Notes: generated by a model not told the origin, from the letters alone. DNA of 64,000 nucleotides from Torymus aiolomorphi (GCA_036365515.1 CM070874.1:94657442-94721441); one strand, 5' to 3'. Numbered from the stretch's first letter, positions 1 through 11,978 are shown. Numbers and translations are program-made.

Positions 1-123
1 ATATTGTTCAATATCAGTTTTATTAAAGAAATGAAAGGGATTTCATAAACTTTTCTTACAAAATAACCTCAGCAAGCTATTTGTCAAAAGGCAGTAAAAA
101 AGAAGATAATGAAACTCCTTTAA

Positions 124-484
124 GGGGATGTGCAACCATAATTTCAATATTTTTTAAAATCAACATTCAAACATTTATTTGGAAAAAGACGGCTGTCAAG
201 CGCTCCGTACACGCAAACACTACATGCAGATTTTTTTCTGGATAATTCTATTGATATTTGCGTGAGTTATGCTCGTTTGTAAAGTAGGTCAATTGTAGAT
301 TCCTACTTACCGACAGTGCGGTTTTTATTTAATTCAATAAATTCTCATCATTTTTTTTGGAAAAAGACGTCTATCAAGCGCTCCGTACACGCACACACTA
401 TATACAGATTTTTTTCTGGATAATTCTATTGATATTTGCGTGAGTTATGCTCGTTTGAAAAATAACGTCGGTACTCACATCCCC
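124..484. mobile_element. TTAA-flanked MITE with two internal 100 bp repeats
   Basis: The inverted ends GGGGATGTG (124-132) and CACATCCCC (476-484) are each bordered by TTAA (120-123 and 485-488), the signature of a TTAA-targeting DNA transposon such as piggyBac. Inside are two direct copies of a 100 bp unit, 180-279 and 358-457, differing at a few bases. There is no coding capacity, so it is non-autonomous. Assignment to piggyBac rests on the target site only; the terminal bases are not the classic ones. Confidence 0.7.
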
Positions 485-488
485 TTAA

Positions 489-2493
489 GCCATTTCACAT
501 GCATGAATTCGTGTTCTCGGGCACGTTTGTCTTCGATTTTTCTCGAAGGCTCGTGGGGGTCAAGCTGAAAAAGTAATCTCTAGTGGCAGCAAAAAACGTG
601 AGTGCGCGTGCGCGAGGAAGCTCGTCGTAGCTGTGGCTTGTGGGATAGTTAAGGAGACGGTGAAGGCAAAGCGAGAATAGAACGGTAAAATGAGTGAATA
701 ACGATATTTGTTAATGGATTGCCAACAAATATTTTATACCTTTGATAAAACTTTTAAGATCATGAACGTGCGCGGAAAATGGATGCTTCTGTCTTTGTTG
801 AAATTGCAAAACATTTTAGCGGTAACGTTTAATCTGTAATTGAAATAAAATTATACCGAAAAATTTATCAGATGTCCTGCGGTACGTCAAATATGTTATT
901 TAGTAATCTGATGCTAGATCTGATACTAAACCATGCAAATGCATTGTAATTTCGTTTAGATCGAAATTTATGCGATATATCGCATAAATATGTTAAAGTA
1001 AAATTCGCATTGAGTGACACAGACATAGATACTATCTTATGTAGCCAGATACATAAAAATAACAAAGTTGTCGATAAAACATCAGCGGTACGTAGCCAAA
1101 CTATTACCCGAAATGCAATAATACCCAGTCCAAGCGAGTCAAAGGGACCAAAATCACAGTTCAGTAATGAATGGATATTAGTCGGACTAATGGAATGATA
1201 CATTGCCTCGCCTAATCATTAGACACAGCGACATTGAAGTGCCCTGTCTCGCGCTTGCACAGCGCTTTCCGCCCCACTCTCTACACCACTCCCCCGAAAT
1301 CGCTAATGACCGTTGACATTTCGCATCGAGGTATAAAGCCGCCCACGCGCATAGCTTATTCCCGTCTACGATGCAGCCAGACGTCTAACTTAATCTATAT
1401 TACACCGTCTCCAGCATGTGCCAGTGCACGTGCGCGTACGTATATGTAAGCGGGGGATGAATCGCAATGCTCAAGGAAGAGGCACGATAATGCGCTCCGT
1501 GCTTATGCGCCGTCAGTTCGTTTAATCAACGTTCCGTAATCGGCGGAGGAGCTGTTTTGATTCGGTAATCGCAGGATAATGCTCCGCGTTAACGATAGCT
1601 TAGTGGCTCAACGAGATTACGGTACGTAGGTCTTTATGGCGCCAGAATTATACAAATGACATAGTAACTGCTTTATTTTATTAATTTAACTACAAACTGT
1701 TTAATTAATAACCTCGTAAAACTAAATACATCCTATCCATTTGCGGTAAAATTACACCCAGTACTAAGAATGTGCCCTAAGAAAGCTCGAAATATAAAAA
1801 CGGGAAGCGTCAAAGGTGTGACTACTCGTGGCGCGTTTGACTTTTATTCAAAGGCTCTTGCGCGGCTAAATAAAAGTTCAGCCCCTAGAATTCGCGCGAC
1901 GCTGCGCCCGCAAAATGGGCTCAATGCGCGACATAAAACTTAAGCGTCGTCCGCGCCCGGCAGGACTGACGCCGCGAACAAATCGCTTAAAAATTTTACG
2001 AGCAGCCGCGCGTTCCCGCTTTTAAAAGCTTTTTCTCAAACCGGCCATTAAAGTTCCATAGATCCTGGGGCTTGATGTAATACTAATGTTCTTAGCCACT
2101 TACGCGGATGCTTTGAGTGCGCGAGTCAGTGAAAGAACGGCGCCGCGCTGCTACTGTCGGTGTGCTCCGCTCTCTTACCCACACTGATTTTACGCGGAGA
2201 ATATCAATGCGTTATTAAACGCTCTCAATGCGCCTGAATTTATTGCCGCCACTGCGGGGATCGAGCGTCTCGAAATGCTTTGATGCTGCGCTTGTAAAAA
2301 CTTTCCGAGAGCCGAGCACGCTCAGAGAATTTATTTCAGATCTTTTCCAACTTTGCTAATAGTTCGTTGAGCAAACAAGTTGCGGACTCGAGTGCTATTA
2401 CGCCCAAGCGCAGCGTGTCTTTGTTGATCACGGCATAGCTCTAAAACATGCCATTAATCGAAGCTAGCAATATAACAATAGTAGTATAGCAAG
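489..2493. other. Unassigned intergenic DNA
   Basis: No convincing gene is seen. Short open frames occur on both strands around 868-1203 and 1234-1449, but they have no recognisable domain and are overlapped by frames on the other strand. The part from 1800 to 2450 is CpG-rich. The only structured item is the 129 bp repeat at 1334-1462. Confidence 0.5.
1334..1462 (+). repeat. 129 bp direct repeat, copy A
   Basis: This segment, from TAAAGCC to GATGAAT, recurs in the same orientation at 4249-4377 with only a few substitutions. The two copies bracket the left inverted arm and the small Polinton genes at 3257-4245. The type of repeat is not recognised. Confidence 0.75.
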
Positions 2494-2511
2494 GGAGTTT
2501 CTAGATCACAC

Positions 2512-2958
2512 AAAACGTTTTCAAACGTTTTTCCGCGATTCACAGTACGTCGCTGTCTCCTGCGATGACGTCACTATGGATGACCTCGGCTGCAGTTATT
2601 TGTGGTATTAAATTACAAGGTATTCAAAGGGAGTTTGTAGATTACTTCAAACGATTTTCAATGAATTTCCGCGATTCACAATACCTCGCTGCCTCCTCTG
2701 ATGAGTCAATATGGATGACCTCGATTCTAGTTATTCGGGGTGTTAAATTACAAGATATTCATCGGATGTAAGACCTCCAGTCCCCTCTCCTCTTCCAGTC
2801 ATCATGGAATATTCGCAGCAATGTATTCGAGATACCAGCTCTCCCAGTGAACTTTACAAAGCGGGAGCGGGCAGTATGCATCTACAACATTCCCCCTCTC
2901 TCGCTAATGAGATTTTACAGTTCGATTCGGACTATCACCAGCCGACGAGTTGCGTATA
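2512..2958 (+). repeat. Left inverted arm of the Polinton region
   Basis: This arm matches 22494-22939 in inverse orientation with scattered mismatches. The inner edge is at the GACGAGTTGCGTATA stretch on both sides. It contains two diverged ~136 bp tandem units starting at 2494 and 2630, each with GGGAGTTT, CCGCGATTCACA and a TGGATGACCTCG segment. The left tandem unit extends 18 bp beyond the match with the right arm. It is probably the Polinton TIR, although an independent repeat that happens to flank the element is not excluded. Confidence 0.65.
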
Positions 2959-3256
2959 AAAGTTTTATTCGACAATACCAATGAATTCACAGCCCCTATA
3001 ATCGTTTCTCGTAAGAGAATCAAAATTCGCTTATTTTTTCGATATCTCAAGCCGTTCACGAGATATAGAATTTATTTGATTTGAGCATGAGTTTATTGCT
3101 GAGATTGAAAATAATTCGCATACAATTTTGAAACACATGAATAAAATTTGATATCTTGTACATTCGTAAGAAGGCGCACTTTCTTATAAGCTATTTAATA
3201 CTTTAATTTGCAGCCCATCTTGAAGCCCTCGTTCCACTCATCTCTTTCAATTACAA
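2959..3256. other. Inner flank of left arm, no gene seen
   Basis: AT-rich spacer between the inverted arm and the 97-residue minus-strand gene. No similarity to the right-arm flank was seen by eye. Confidence 0.4.
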
Positions 3257-3550
3257 TTACTCAAACGCATTATTGCCTCCGCCAAAATACTGCAAGTAAA
3301 TACCACCTTTCTTGAATTCTGCTATCATGTTGTTCAAGAAATCTTCACGAATCTCCAAGAACTTTGATATTCTTGCTGGCAGATAAACACCAAAAGAATG
3401 GTTTAATTCAACGTATACTTTCTTTCCGAATTTCGTATTCATCTGCTTTACTCCAGTAATTTTATATTTCTCTTCAACTGTGAAACTTGAAAATGTGTGC
3501 GTTGGAAGAAATCTTGAGAGTCCAATGCGATTAATTTCTTGCAGATCCAT
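3257..3550 (-). CDS. Small Polinton-associated protein, function unknown
   Basis: An open frame of 97 codons starts MDLQEINRIGL. It reads like a compact, mostly beta-strand protein (alternating hydrophobic pattern through KKVYVELNHSF and GVYLPARIS) and ends in a glycine-rich YFGGGNNAFE tail. I recall similar short proteins in insect Polinton copies, but no function is known to me; a single-stranded DNA-binding or OB-like fold is only a guess. Upstream on the minus strand is a good core promoter: TATAAAAGAG at 3630-3621 and GTGCAAC at 3600-3594, about 40-50 nt before the start codon. That promoter supports it as a real gene. It lies between the left inverted arm and the 129-codon gene, and no breaks are seen. 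Confidence 0.65.
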   Translation of the reverse strand: MDLQEINRIGLSRFLPTHTFSSFTVEEKYKITGVKQMNTKFGKKVYVELNHSFGVYLPARISKFLEIREDFLNNMIAEFKKGGIYLQYFGGGNNAFE

Positions 3551-3590
3551 TTTGGCGATACCAACGATGTGTACAGTGTCAGTGTTGCAC

Positions 3591-3632
3591 GAAAACTGCT
3601 AGCGAAACAATAGAAACGCTCTCTTTTATAGC
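3591..3632 (-). promoter_or_regulatory. TATA box and initiator of the 97-codon gene
   Basis: The minus strand reads TATAAAAGAG beginning at 3630, followed 30 nt later by GTGCAACACTGACAC at 3600. The spacing is that of a TATA box and transcription start. The GTGCAAC element recurs at the polymerase promoter (7931). Confidence 0.5.
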
Positions 3633-3715
3633 GAGGGTAATCGTTTTACAACGTTGGAGAAGATTCGTCGTTTGTTAAAGACTATTGCACTAATATAGAA
3701 TATTCATGAAGTTTT

Positions 3716-4105
3716 TCATATTATATTAGCATTAAGTGTACATTGAATACAATCTATTCTTAAAGGTAGCACTACAGTTTCCATATAATTGTGCTCTCGA
3801 CAACGTAGACATTTTAAAATTTCTTCATCACTTTTTAAATCTTCAGGCAGCTTATCCCACGCCTGCCCGAGACGATGTTCCCCAAACGTTGTGAGAAATA
3901 CCTTAGACAACTGAGCAGTATCTGTAGGACCCATAAATGATAAATGTTCAGTGCGAAAAAATATCTTGTGCGATCGCTCCAGCGATGGCTTATTATCATG
4001 ATAAAATTTTCTGAGCAACAGTACATTCTTATGTGCACAATTTGCCTTATAAGCAAATCTATGACGTGGACATAGCTGCTCCAACACATAAAACTTATCA
4101 TACAA
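3716..4105 (-). CDS. Unrecognised 129-codon Polinton-region protein, perhaps a fragment
   Basis: This 129-codon frame contains a cysteine/histidine-rich stretch (LEQLCPRHRF near the start, CLRCREHNY near residue 100, IDCIQC near 115) that could bind zinc. I do not recognise the family. The last ~18 codons are shared with the DNA just downstream of the capsid gene at 21156-21215, so the C-terminus may be a shared 3' segment joined to a different body. It sits directly downstream of an integrase chromodomain fragment on the same strand. Another frame overlaps it in the same strand (3835-4101) with no family features. Whether it is expressed is unknown. Confidence 0.4.
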   Translation of the reverse strand: MYDKFYVLEQLCPRHRFAYKANCAHKNVLLLRKFYHDNKPSLERSHKIFFRTEHLSFMGPTDTAQLSKVFLTTFGEHRLGQAWDKLPEDLKSDEEILKCLRCREHNYMETVVLPLRIDCIQCTLNANII

Positions 4106-4123
4106 TATATATTTATTTAACCT

Positions 4124-4245
4124 TTATACATCTGATTGGTGTATCCAACTATTATGTGAGTTATCAAACCCTAACCATTTAATATAAATCTTATTTCTAC
4201 GCTTCCGAAGCACTTTCTCCACAAGATAGACGTCTGCATATTTAG
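4124..4245 (-). pseudogene. Integrase C-terminal chromodomain fragment
   Basis: On the minus strand this reads through a chromodomain-like segment (DVYLVEKVLRKR, then IKWLGFDNSHNSWI) and ends at a TAA at 4126-4124. It is closely similar to the C-terminus of the broken integrase at 15477-15600 but not identical, so it comes from another Polinton copy or an old internal duplication. In Polinton and chromovirus integrases this domain binds chromatin and steers integration. Only ~40 codons survive; the catalytic core is absent and the copy abuts the 129 bp repeat. Confidence 0.8.
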
Positions 4246-4248
4246 CTT

Positions 4249-4377
4249 TAAAGCCGCGCACGCGCATAGCTTATTCCCGTCTACGATGCAGCCAGACGCC
4301 TAACTTAATCTATATTGCACCGTCTCCAGCATGTGCCAGTGCACGTGCGCGCACGTATATGTAAGCGGGTGATGAAT
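4249..4377 (+). repeat. 129 bp direct repeat, copy B
   Basis: Second copy of the segment at 1334-1462, same orientation. It is wedged exactly between the chromodomain fragment and the LINE endonuclease fragment. Confidence 0.75.
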
Positions 4378-4388
4378 TAACCCCTTCA

Positions 4389-4947
4389 CCCCGAGGTAGA
4401 CAACTCTATGAGGCCATGCAAAATGAAAAATTATTTCCAATTTCAACAGGAGAACCCATATACTGGCCTTCGGACAAAAATAAAACACCTGATCTGATTG
4501 ATTTCGCAGTTGTAAAAGGAATTAATCATGAACATTTTACTGCTACCTCGTGTCTTGATCTCTCTTCAGATCACTCTCCGATAATAATTTTATTGAATCA
4601 AGAACTTAAAATGGTTCAAAAAGCAACTTACCTTAGTAATAAAAAAACCGATTGGGTAAAATTTAAGGAATACACAAACAATAATCTATCATGTAATCAA
4701 TCACTAAAGTCAGCAGAAGAAATAGACAACGCAGTTGAAGACTTTAATATGCTACTGCACAGTGCAGCCAAGGAAGCAACTTCTCAACTCACGCCAACCA
4801 ACCAGACGAAGACTATCCCAAAATATATACTTGAAAAAATACAAGAAAAAAGGAGAAAAAGAAAAAGTTGGCAGATCACCAGATCAAAACCTATTAAAAC
4901 TACGCTGAACAAAATAACCAGAGACTTAAAAAACATGCTTATCGAAC
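4389..4947 (+). pseudogene. LINE endonuclease fragment (Jockey-like)
   Basis: The frame carries the C-terminal motifs of an apurinic-type LINE endonuclease: a GRQLYEAM-like segment, TPDLIDFAVVKG and the SSDHSPIIILL motif containing the catalytic Asp-His pair, followed by the basic linker that precedes the reverse transcriptase. The open frame from the first ATG is 4416-5000, but LINE similarity seems to stop near 4947, where a different repeat (ACCGCTGCCAATTCATTGG) begins. The rest of the LINE is missing at both ends. Jockey superfamily is the best guess; it does not obviously pair with the reverse transcriptase at 12.6 kb. Confidence 0.65.
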
Positions 4948-7884
4948 AAAAACCGCTGCCAATTCATTGGCACGTAGCTTCCTCAAACTTAATTTACTGA
5001 TTCCCTTAATTAATTTTTAATTCCAATATTCAAAATTTAATACTTTATTTTGTACGGTGAGACTATGTTAAATGGTTTGTGATTTTTTATTTTTACTCTT
5101 TCTATTTTTTATCATTAAAAAGCAATTACTATTATACAATTTTATATTTTACAAACAAAGATTATTGCCCACAAAAAACACAAAAAAATAATCATCACGA
5201 CCAGATATTCGAGATTAAAAATTTTTTTTTCATGTTTTTTAATACTGATATCTCAGAGAATATTTGATAATTTGAAATTTTAACCAATTATTACAATTAT
5301 TTATTACAATATTTAGTTAAATTTTCAAGAGATTATCTTTATTTCTTTTGAAAATAAAGTTATTTAAAAAGCTTGCGTTTTTATTAAAAAATGTTTGGCA
5401 TCGATAACGGAAACCACCACAATGCTAGCAGCGATCGATAAATTTTTATACATGAATTGTGAAATTTGTCTATTGGAATACGCTGTTGATATTGAAATAG
5501 CTTAAAAAGAACAGGTAAGTTATGAAACTAGAGCTCAGACTTACAAATTAATAAAATATTTATTGATCTAGAAATGATCAATTAAATTCGAGACTGATAT
5601 TTTCTGGAGATCACAGATATTTTGCCGATCGCAATGTATTAAAAATATAATTTATTCTAAATTTAAGTTTGTAAATTTTTACAAACTTAACGAACATTTT
5701 CTTTAAATATATGAAAATATCAATTTTTCTATTTATTGTTTATCTAACATGACGATAATTTTCTAATCCTTTAAAATTATTATTTCATTTTATATAAAGA
5801 TTCTGCATAAAAGACATTATTTTTTTCCAAATAAAATCATAAAATCGTCGTTATTGAGTGTTTATTCACTGGCGAACTATTCATTCACTGGCAAAACGTA
5901 TTTAGATACTAAGTTCGCGTGTTCATTTACTTATTTTTATTAAATATTTACATACTTTTTTAAAAAATCGTTTATAGTTATATTCGTTTTCTTTTACTTT
6001 TTACACTGATGTGAAGTTAAAACATTTTAAAATATCAATCAAAAAAGATTTTTGTTTTTAATCCATTTTTAATTCTCTTAACTAAATAAAAAGTGGTTAA
6101 AACTTGATCGCGCTGTAAATTACCCTCAATAAAAAACAAAAGCAAGTGAACAACACGCACACATAGCACATGTTATTTCCATTTTCTAGTATAGATATAT
6201 CCAAAAAATTACGATTTGAAAAGAAGGCTAAATCAGTTTTAACCTCGAATATCTCTGAAATTCATAAACGAATTCTTTTACTCTAAAAACGCATATAATA
6301 AATAATATACACTCTACATCTCCGCCAAATTAAAAAAAAAATTAAAACAAGTTTTCTCTACTTATCAGACGACAAATAAAATAACTTTGTAAAATAGGAA
6401 AATTTTGAATATCAAAAAGTAATCGTACGATCTTGATGAAAATTCACATACATAATATCTATATCACATACAAAATTATCTAGAAATCTGTAGCTGATTC
6501 ATAGAACCGTTCTCGAGAAATTACGATTTAAAAAAAAATTTTTTAAATTTTAACCTCAGATATCTTTGAAATTTATGGACCAATTATTTTGCCCACAGAA
6601 CTCGAGCAAGAGCTATCCAAAATCTACCTCCACAAGGAATTTTGAAGAAATTACGACAATTTTCCCTCCGGAATCGTTGGACATACAAAACTCATTTTTT
6701 TCATTTTTCATGTTTTACGTTTTTGTAAATAACCAAAGAACCGTGATAGCTAGAAACTTTTTTTTTAGAAAATATAGGTATTTTAATTCTCTTTTAAATG
6801 CTATCTATCCCATTCTGATACATACATCCGTTCTCGAGAAATTACGATTCGAAAAAGAGGTTACAAAAATTTTAACCTCAAAAATATTTATCGCGAGAGA
6901 GCGAGTGAGAGAGAGCGAGAGAGAGCGAGAGCGAGGGCGAGAGAGTTTTCGACGTGGCCTGCATGTATTATGTGACTCTAACTCAGTAAGTATATTTCGG
7001 CTATAACAGACTGAGCTGTAAACCCGGTTGACCCGACACACAACATGACGTATAGTTTTTATCTCGATTGTGCTTCTCGACTTTCATGCGTCAATAGGGT
7101 CGTATTTTACGACACTGACCCATGCACGTACGTGCGCGTGTATGTTTGACGAATCGTTGTTCCTTTTTCACATCTGAAGTGCGTGTATAGTGCCGCTATT
7201 CTTTTCGATGCTCACCCTTTATAATAAGATGTGTATTTTGAATCTCAGTAATGTTTCAAAGAAAATGTGCTCACGGGGTGGACGCTGACGCAAACTCCGA
7301 CGAGATGCTGCACGGGCGATGTCATCGCATGCTGTGCAGGTTGAAACGTGCCTTCTGGTACGAGTATCATCTTGCGCGTGCCCTCCATCTTATCGCAAAC
7401 GCCTCTTGTCGATATCGTTCAATTTTACGTCCCCTTGTAAAACATTCAGCACGCACTCGCATATGCACTTGACGAGCGGTTTGTCAGCCGTGCGCGATAG
7501 CCGTTCGATGTTTCTTATCTTACAGTGAGACGTGTGGCATACCAAAAAGTATCAAATTTCAACCGGCAAATCGAAATACTGTTTTGGTTAACTGCATATA
7601 CAAACGAGAAAAGTGAGGGCGCTGATACAGGAAACCCTCGAAATAATAGACTCATACAAGGAGGAAAGACGGAGAGCATTTCAGTCTTGCTCGGAAACGA
7701 GAGCAGAACAGTCGTGTCTTGAATTAATACCATATATACTTGCCACAGTCAAATATCAGAATACACACAGCATTTTTATTAGTTTATTCTCAAATAAGTA
7801 TTTATTTATCGTTAAACTTGCTACCTCGAAAGGACATAATATTACAATAAATTCTTAAAATTTGTTATTCTATTCATAATTAGT
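4948..7884. repeat. AT-rich repeat DNA, non-coding
   Basis: The left edge, 4948-5030, reappears inverted at about 63630-63705. A segment near 6725-6810 (around AACCGTGATAGCTA) reappears in direct orientation near 63415-63480, so this is probably one interspersed element of ~2 kb. The phrase CTCGAGAAATTACGATT occurs at about 6513 and 6834. A GA-rich microsatellite lies at 6893-6945. From about 7010 to 7884 the DNA is less AT-rich; short frames at 7251-7472 and 7613-7858 have no recognisable domain. Confidence 0.45.
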
Positions 7885-7947
7885 CATACGGGCCTTATAA
7901 ATACGACGAGGGAGCTGGAATTCTTTCATTGTGCAACGAAGTTTTAA
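7885..7947 (+). promoter_or_regulatory. Core promoter of the DNA polymerase gene
   Basis: CATACGGGCCTTATAAATA (7885-7903) contains a TATA box. GTGCAAC follows at 7931, 35 nt downstream of TATAA, and the first ATG of the polymerase frame is at 7948 (a second in-frame ATG is at 7957). The CATACG-TATAAATA arrangement recurs in front of the minus-strand block at 16.5 kb. Confidence 0.5.
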
Positions 7948-10900
7948 GTGATCACAATGTCCGCGTTTGACTGTAAAAAACTTGTGAATATTATGCTAGA
8001 AGTATATGGGCTTTTAGCCTATAAAAAAGTAAATCCTGAAGAAATTACGAAGTGGATTAAACTAGGCAACCAGAATCTAAGAAACTTCAGGAGGCTTTCG
8101 CTTAAAAATGGAAACACTGTTGCAGAAAAACAAAGTTTTATATCCACAATTGGATTACTCAAAGGCATTCAAGGCAGATTCAAGCGTTTATTAAAGAGTG
8201 GTGCGGGTTTGCGTGAAACAAGAAGTGACAGAGTAAAATGGCAAAATGTGGAGTCTGCTTTCAATGATCGTATTAAATCTGGAGCGATTATCAACTTAAA
8301 AAATTTAGATATTACTAGATTTATGAAAGACGCTCAAGCATTATTTCAATCTCAAATGAAAAATGTTTTGAAAAAAGAAGAGGCTCTCAAAGTGTATACT
8401 ATCTTGTCAGCTGAATACATCATAATAAAAGCTGATAAAGAGATAGTAGAAATCAAGTATTTTAATACAAAGGCGAAGCCGATTTTACGAACAACTGACT
8501 TAAAGCAATGGTTTGCTGAGAATGTTCAACAGCGCATTGAAACAGATATGGAAAAAAGATCAGGAGAAAGATTCCGGCTGGACACTTCGACAAATTCTTA
8601 ATCTATCTGTACACATCAATAAATATAATCCAATGCGAGGAGGCTCATACATCAGTTTACCCCCGCAAATACAAAAGAAGCATGCATGTATCAATGTACA
8701 GAATTTCGATGATGCATGTTTCAAGTGGGCAATACTGTCAGCTTTGCACCCTGTACATCATTCTGACCGAGTATCATCATATAAAGTCTATGAGAATGAA
8801 ATGAATTTTAATGGAATACAATTTCCTATGAGTCCTAAACAAATTCCGAAATTTGAAAAACAAAATAACATCTCGGTTAACGTTTATATTTTAAAAAAGT
8901 CCAGTGGAAATTTTAAAATTGTGCCACTTCACATAACATCATGTAAGAAGGAAACACATATCAACCTTCTTCTTCTACAAAATTATTACGTAGATGATCA
9001 AGAAAGTAAAGAGGAGGAAAACATTGAAAATGATTCATCGATATTCCACTATGTTTGGATCAAAGATTTATCACGTTTAGTATCGACATAACTTTCAAAA
9101 CGGAGTCATAAGCAGTTTATTTGCGATCGGTGTCTACATTATTTCAGAAATGATTCTAAATTGAATTTACATGAACAAGATTGTATGCAACTTAACAAGT
9201 ACAAAGTAACTTTGCCTACACCAAGAGACAATATTTTACAGTTTAAAAATTTTAATTATAAAGAAAAAATGCCATTCGTCATATACGCAGATTTTGAGTG
9301 CCTTCTAAAAGCTGTGGAAATTGGAAATGCTTATCAAGAACATGAAGCATTTAGTATTGGATATTATTTAAAGTGTAGTTATGATAACTCTCGATCTCAC
9401 TACAGTAGCTACAGAGGAAAAGATCCTGCTAAATGGTTTGCAGAGCAGCTGCAAAGTCTAGCAGAACATTTTGAGACTATCTTCAAGTCCATAGTACCAA
9501 TGGAAACATTAAATTTAAAACAAGAACAAGAATTTCGAAATACATCATTATGCCACATTTGCGAGAAACCTTTAGCAGAGAAGCGTATACGAGATCATTG
9601 TCATCTGACTGGAAGGTATGGTTAAAAGAAAATTAAATATGCTTCAAGCGAAAATTTTACATTTTTCTTATGTTCTTTTTTTTCTTATGTTTTAGGTATT
9701 GAGGTGCTGCTCACGAAGATTGCAATTTACAGTATAAAGATTCACACAGTATTCCAGTGGTATTTCATAATTTAACTGGCTATGACTCACATTTTCTCAT
9801 AAAGGATATTGCCAATAGCATTCCTGGACGAGTAGATCTTTTACCAGTGAATAAGGAACGCTTCATCTCATTCACCAAACGCATTGAGGGAAATGATATT
9901 AACTTTAAATTCATAGATTCTTACCGATTCATGGCAGCACCCTTAGACAAATTGTCATCATATCTCGAAGAACTTAATCTTTTGTGGCAAGATTTCTCTC
10001 AAAATGCAGAATATGCACCATTTACTAAAGAGCAATTTGAATTACTTAAGCGGAAAGGAGTATTCCCTTATGATTATGTGGACTCAAAAGAAAAACTAGA
10101 TGTTTCCGAGCTGCCATGAAAAGATGAATTCTACAGTAAATTAAATGACAATCCAATATCAGATAAAGATTATGAGCATGCGAAAAATATTTGGACAGCA
10201 TTCAACATATCGAATTCGGGCCAATATTCAGATTTATACTTAAAAACAGATGTTCTACTTTTGGTCGAAGTATTTGAAAATTTGCGCGACAGCTGTCTGA
10301 AAGCTTACGGCTTAGATCCAGCACATTATTACACAACTCCAGGCTTAACTTGGGATGCTATGCTCAAGTATACGAAAATACAGCTAGAATTACTTACAGA
10401 TATTGATCAAGTTATGTTCATTGAACGCGGTATTCGAGGTGGAGTGAGTCAATGTTCCAACCGTTATGCTCGAGCCAATAACAAATACATGGGCAATGAT
10501 TATGAAGTAGATAAGGAGTCCAAATATCTCATGTACTTTGATGTAAATAATCTCTATGGTTGGGCTATGCAACAATATCTACCCTATGGTGGTTTTGAAT
10601 GGATTGATGATGTAGAACGAATAAATTTCGATATTCCGGATAATGCCCCAGTTGGCTACATACTTGAAGTGGACTTGGAATATCCAGAACATTTACACGA
10701 TACACATAAAGATCTATCATTTTGTCCAGAGCACAAGAAACCACCAGGCTCCTCACAAGCTAAACTTCTCACGACTGTTGAGCAGAAATCGCGATACATT
10801 CTACACTATCGCAATTTGAAGCAAGCTCTAGAAAATGAATTAAAACTCAAAAAAATTCATAGAATACTGAAATTTAATCAAAGACCCTGGCTCAAAGAAT

Positions 10901-11754
10901 ACATTGATCTAAACAGTAAAATGCGACAAGCAGCTAAAAATGATTTTGAAAAAAATCTCTACAAATTAATGAACAATGCTGTTTTTGGAAAGACGATGGA
11001 AAATGTGCGAAAAAGAGTTAATGTTAAATTACTAACTAAATGGGAAGGTCGATATGGAGCAGAAGCTCGTATTGCACAGCCAGAATTTCATAGCAGTACT
11101 ATCATCGATGAAAATCTTGTTATTGTAGAGTTAGCAAAAACTGAAGTGTGTATTAACAAGCCAATCTACGTAGGACTGTGTGTACTTGATTTATCAAAGA
11201 CTTTAGTATACGATTTTCACTACAAATATATGAAAACGAAATTTGAGGATCGTTGTAAACTGCTATATACTGACACTGACAGCTTAATATATGAAATAAG
11301 AAATGATGATATTTATCAAGTGATTAAGAGTGATATTGCAAATTTTGATACTTCGGACTATTCATCTAATAATGTATTTGGAATTCCACAAGCCAGTAAG
11401 AAGGTTGTAGGATTAATGAAGGATGAGTGCAATGGTTGCATTATGACAGAATTCGTTGGACTACGTAGTAAAATGTATAGCATACGCGTCAATGGCCAAG
11501 ACCACATGAAAAAAGCTAAAGGCGTGAAAAGTGGAGTTGTCAGCAAAACCATCAATTTCGACGACTATCTTCAGTGTTTACTAAATTCAACTACACAATA
11601 CACACAGCAGTGTATCATACAGTCTAAATCTCATGTAGTGCGTACTGTGAAACAAACAAAATTAGCTCTAAGTCCGCATGACAATAAGAGATATCTCATA
11701 CCAAATGAAACAGATACTCTGCCGTGGGGGCATTATAAAATAGATGAAGATTGA
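7948..11754 (+). pseudogene. Protein-primed family B DNA polymerase (Polinton pPolB), broken
   Basis: This enzyme replicates the Polinton genome by protein priming. Visible motifs: exonuclease FVIYADFECL (near 9276) and VFHNLTGYDSHF (near 9760), polymerase motif A YFDVNNLYGWAM (near 10533), motif B NLYKLMNNAVFGKT (near 10960) and motif C YTDTDSL (near 11269). Two Cys/His clusters lie near 9120-9180 and 9550-9605. The ~170-residue N-terminal region is helical and unassigned. Breaks: a +1 frame change in the A-run near 8555-8565, in-frame stops at 9089-9091, 9700-9702 and 10117-10119, and an 80 nt insert at 9616-9695 that looks like a spliceosomal intron. From 10261 the frame is open to the usual C-terminal WGHYKI region. 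The first ATG after the promoter was chosen as start. The gene cannot give a full protein without readthrough. Confidence 0.93.
9616..9695 (+). other. Probable spliceosomal intron inside the polymerase gene
   Basis: The insert starts GTATGG, ends TTTTAG and has a long pyrimidine-rich tract before the AG. Its length, 80 nt, is not a multiple of three, and removing it puts the upstream and downstream polymerase frames in register across a conserved His/Cys-containing region. The hexamer AGGTAT occurs at both junctions (9615-9619 region and 9694-9699). Confidence 0.65.
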
Positions 11755-11761
11755 TTGTATG

Positions 11762-11844
<83 letters not shown>

Positions 11845-11921
11845 CTGCGTGCGTGCGTGCGTGCACGCATGGCTGCGTGTGTCGGCAGTGAAATGCGGCG
11901 TCTGTGAACGCATGTAAATGT

Positions 11922-11978
<57 letters not shown>

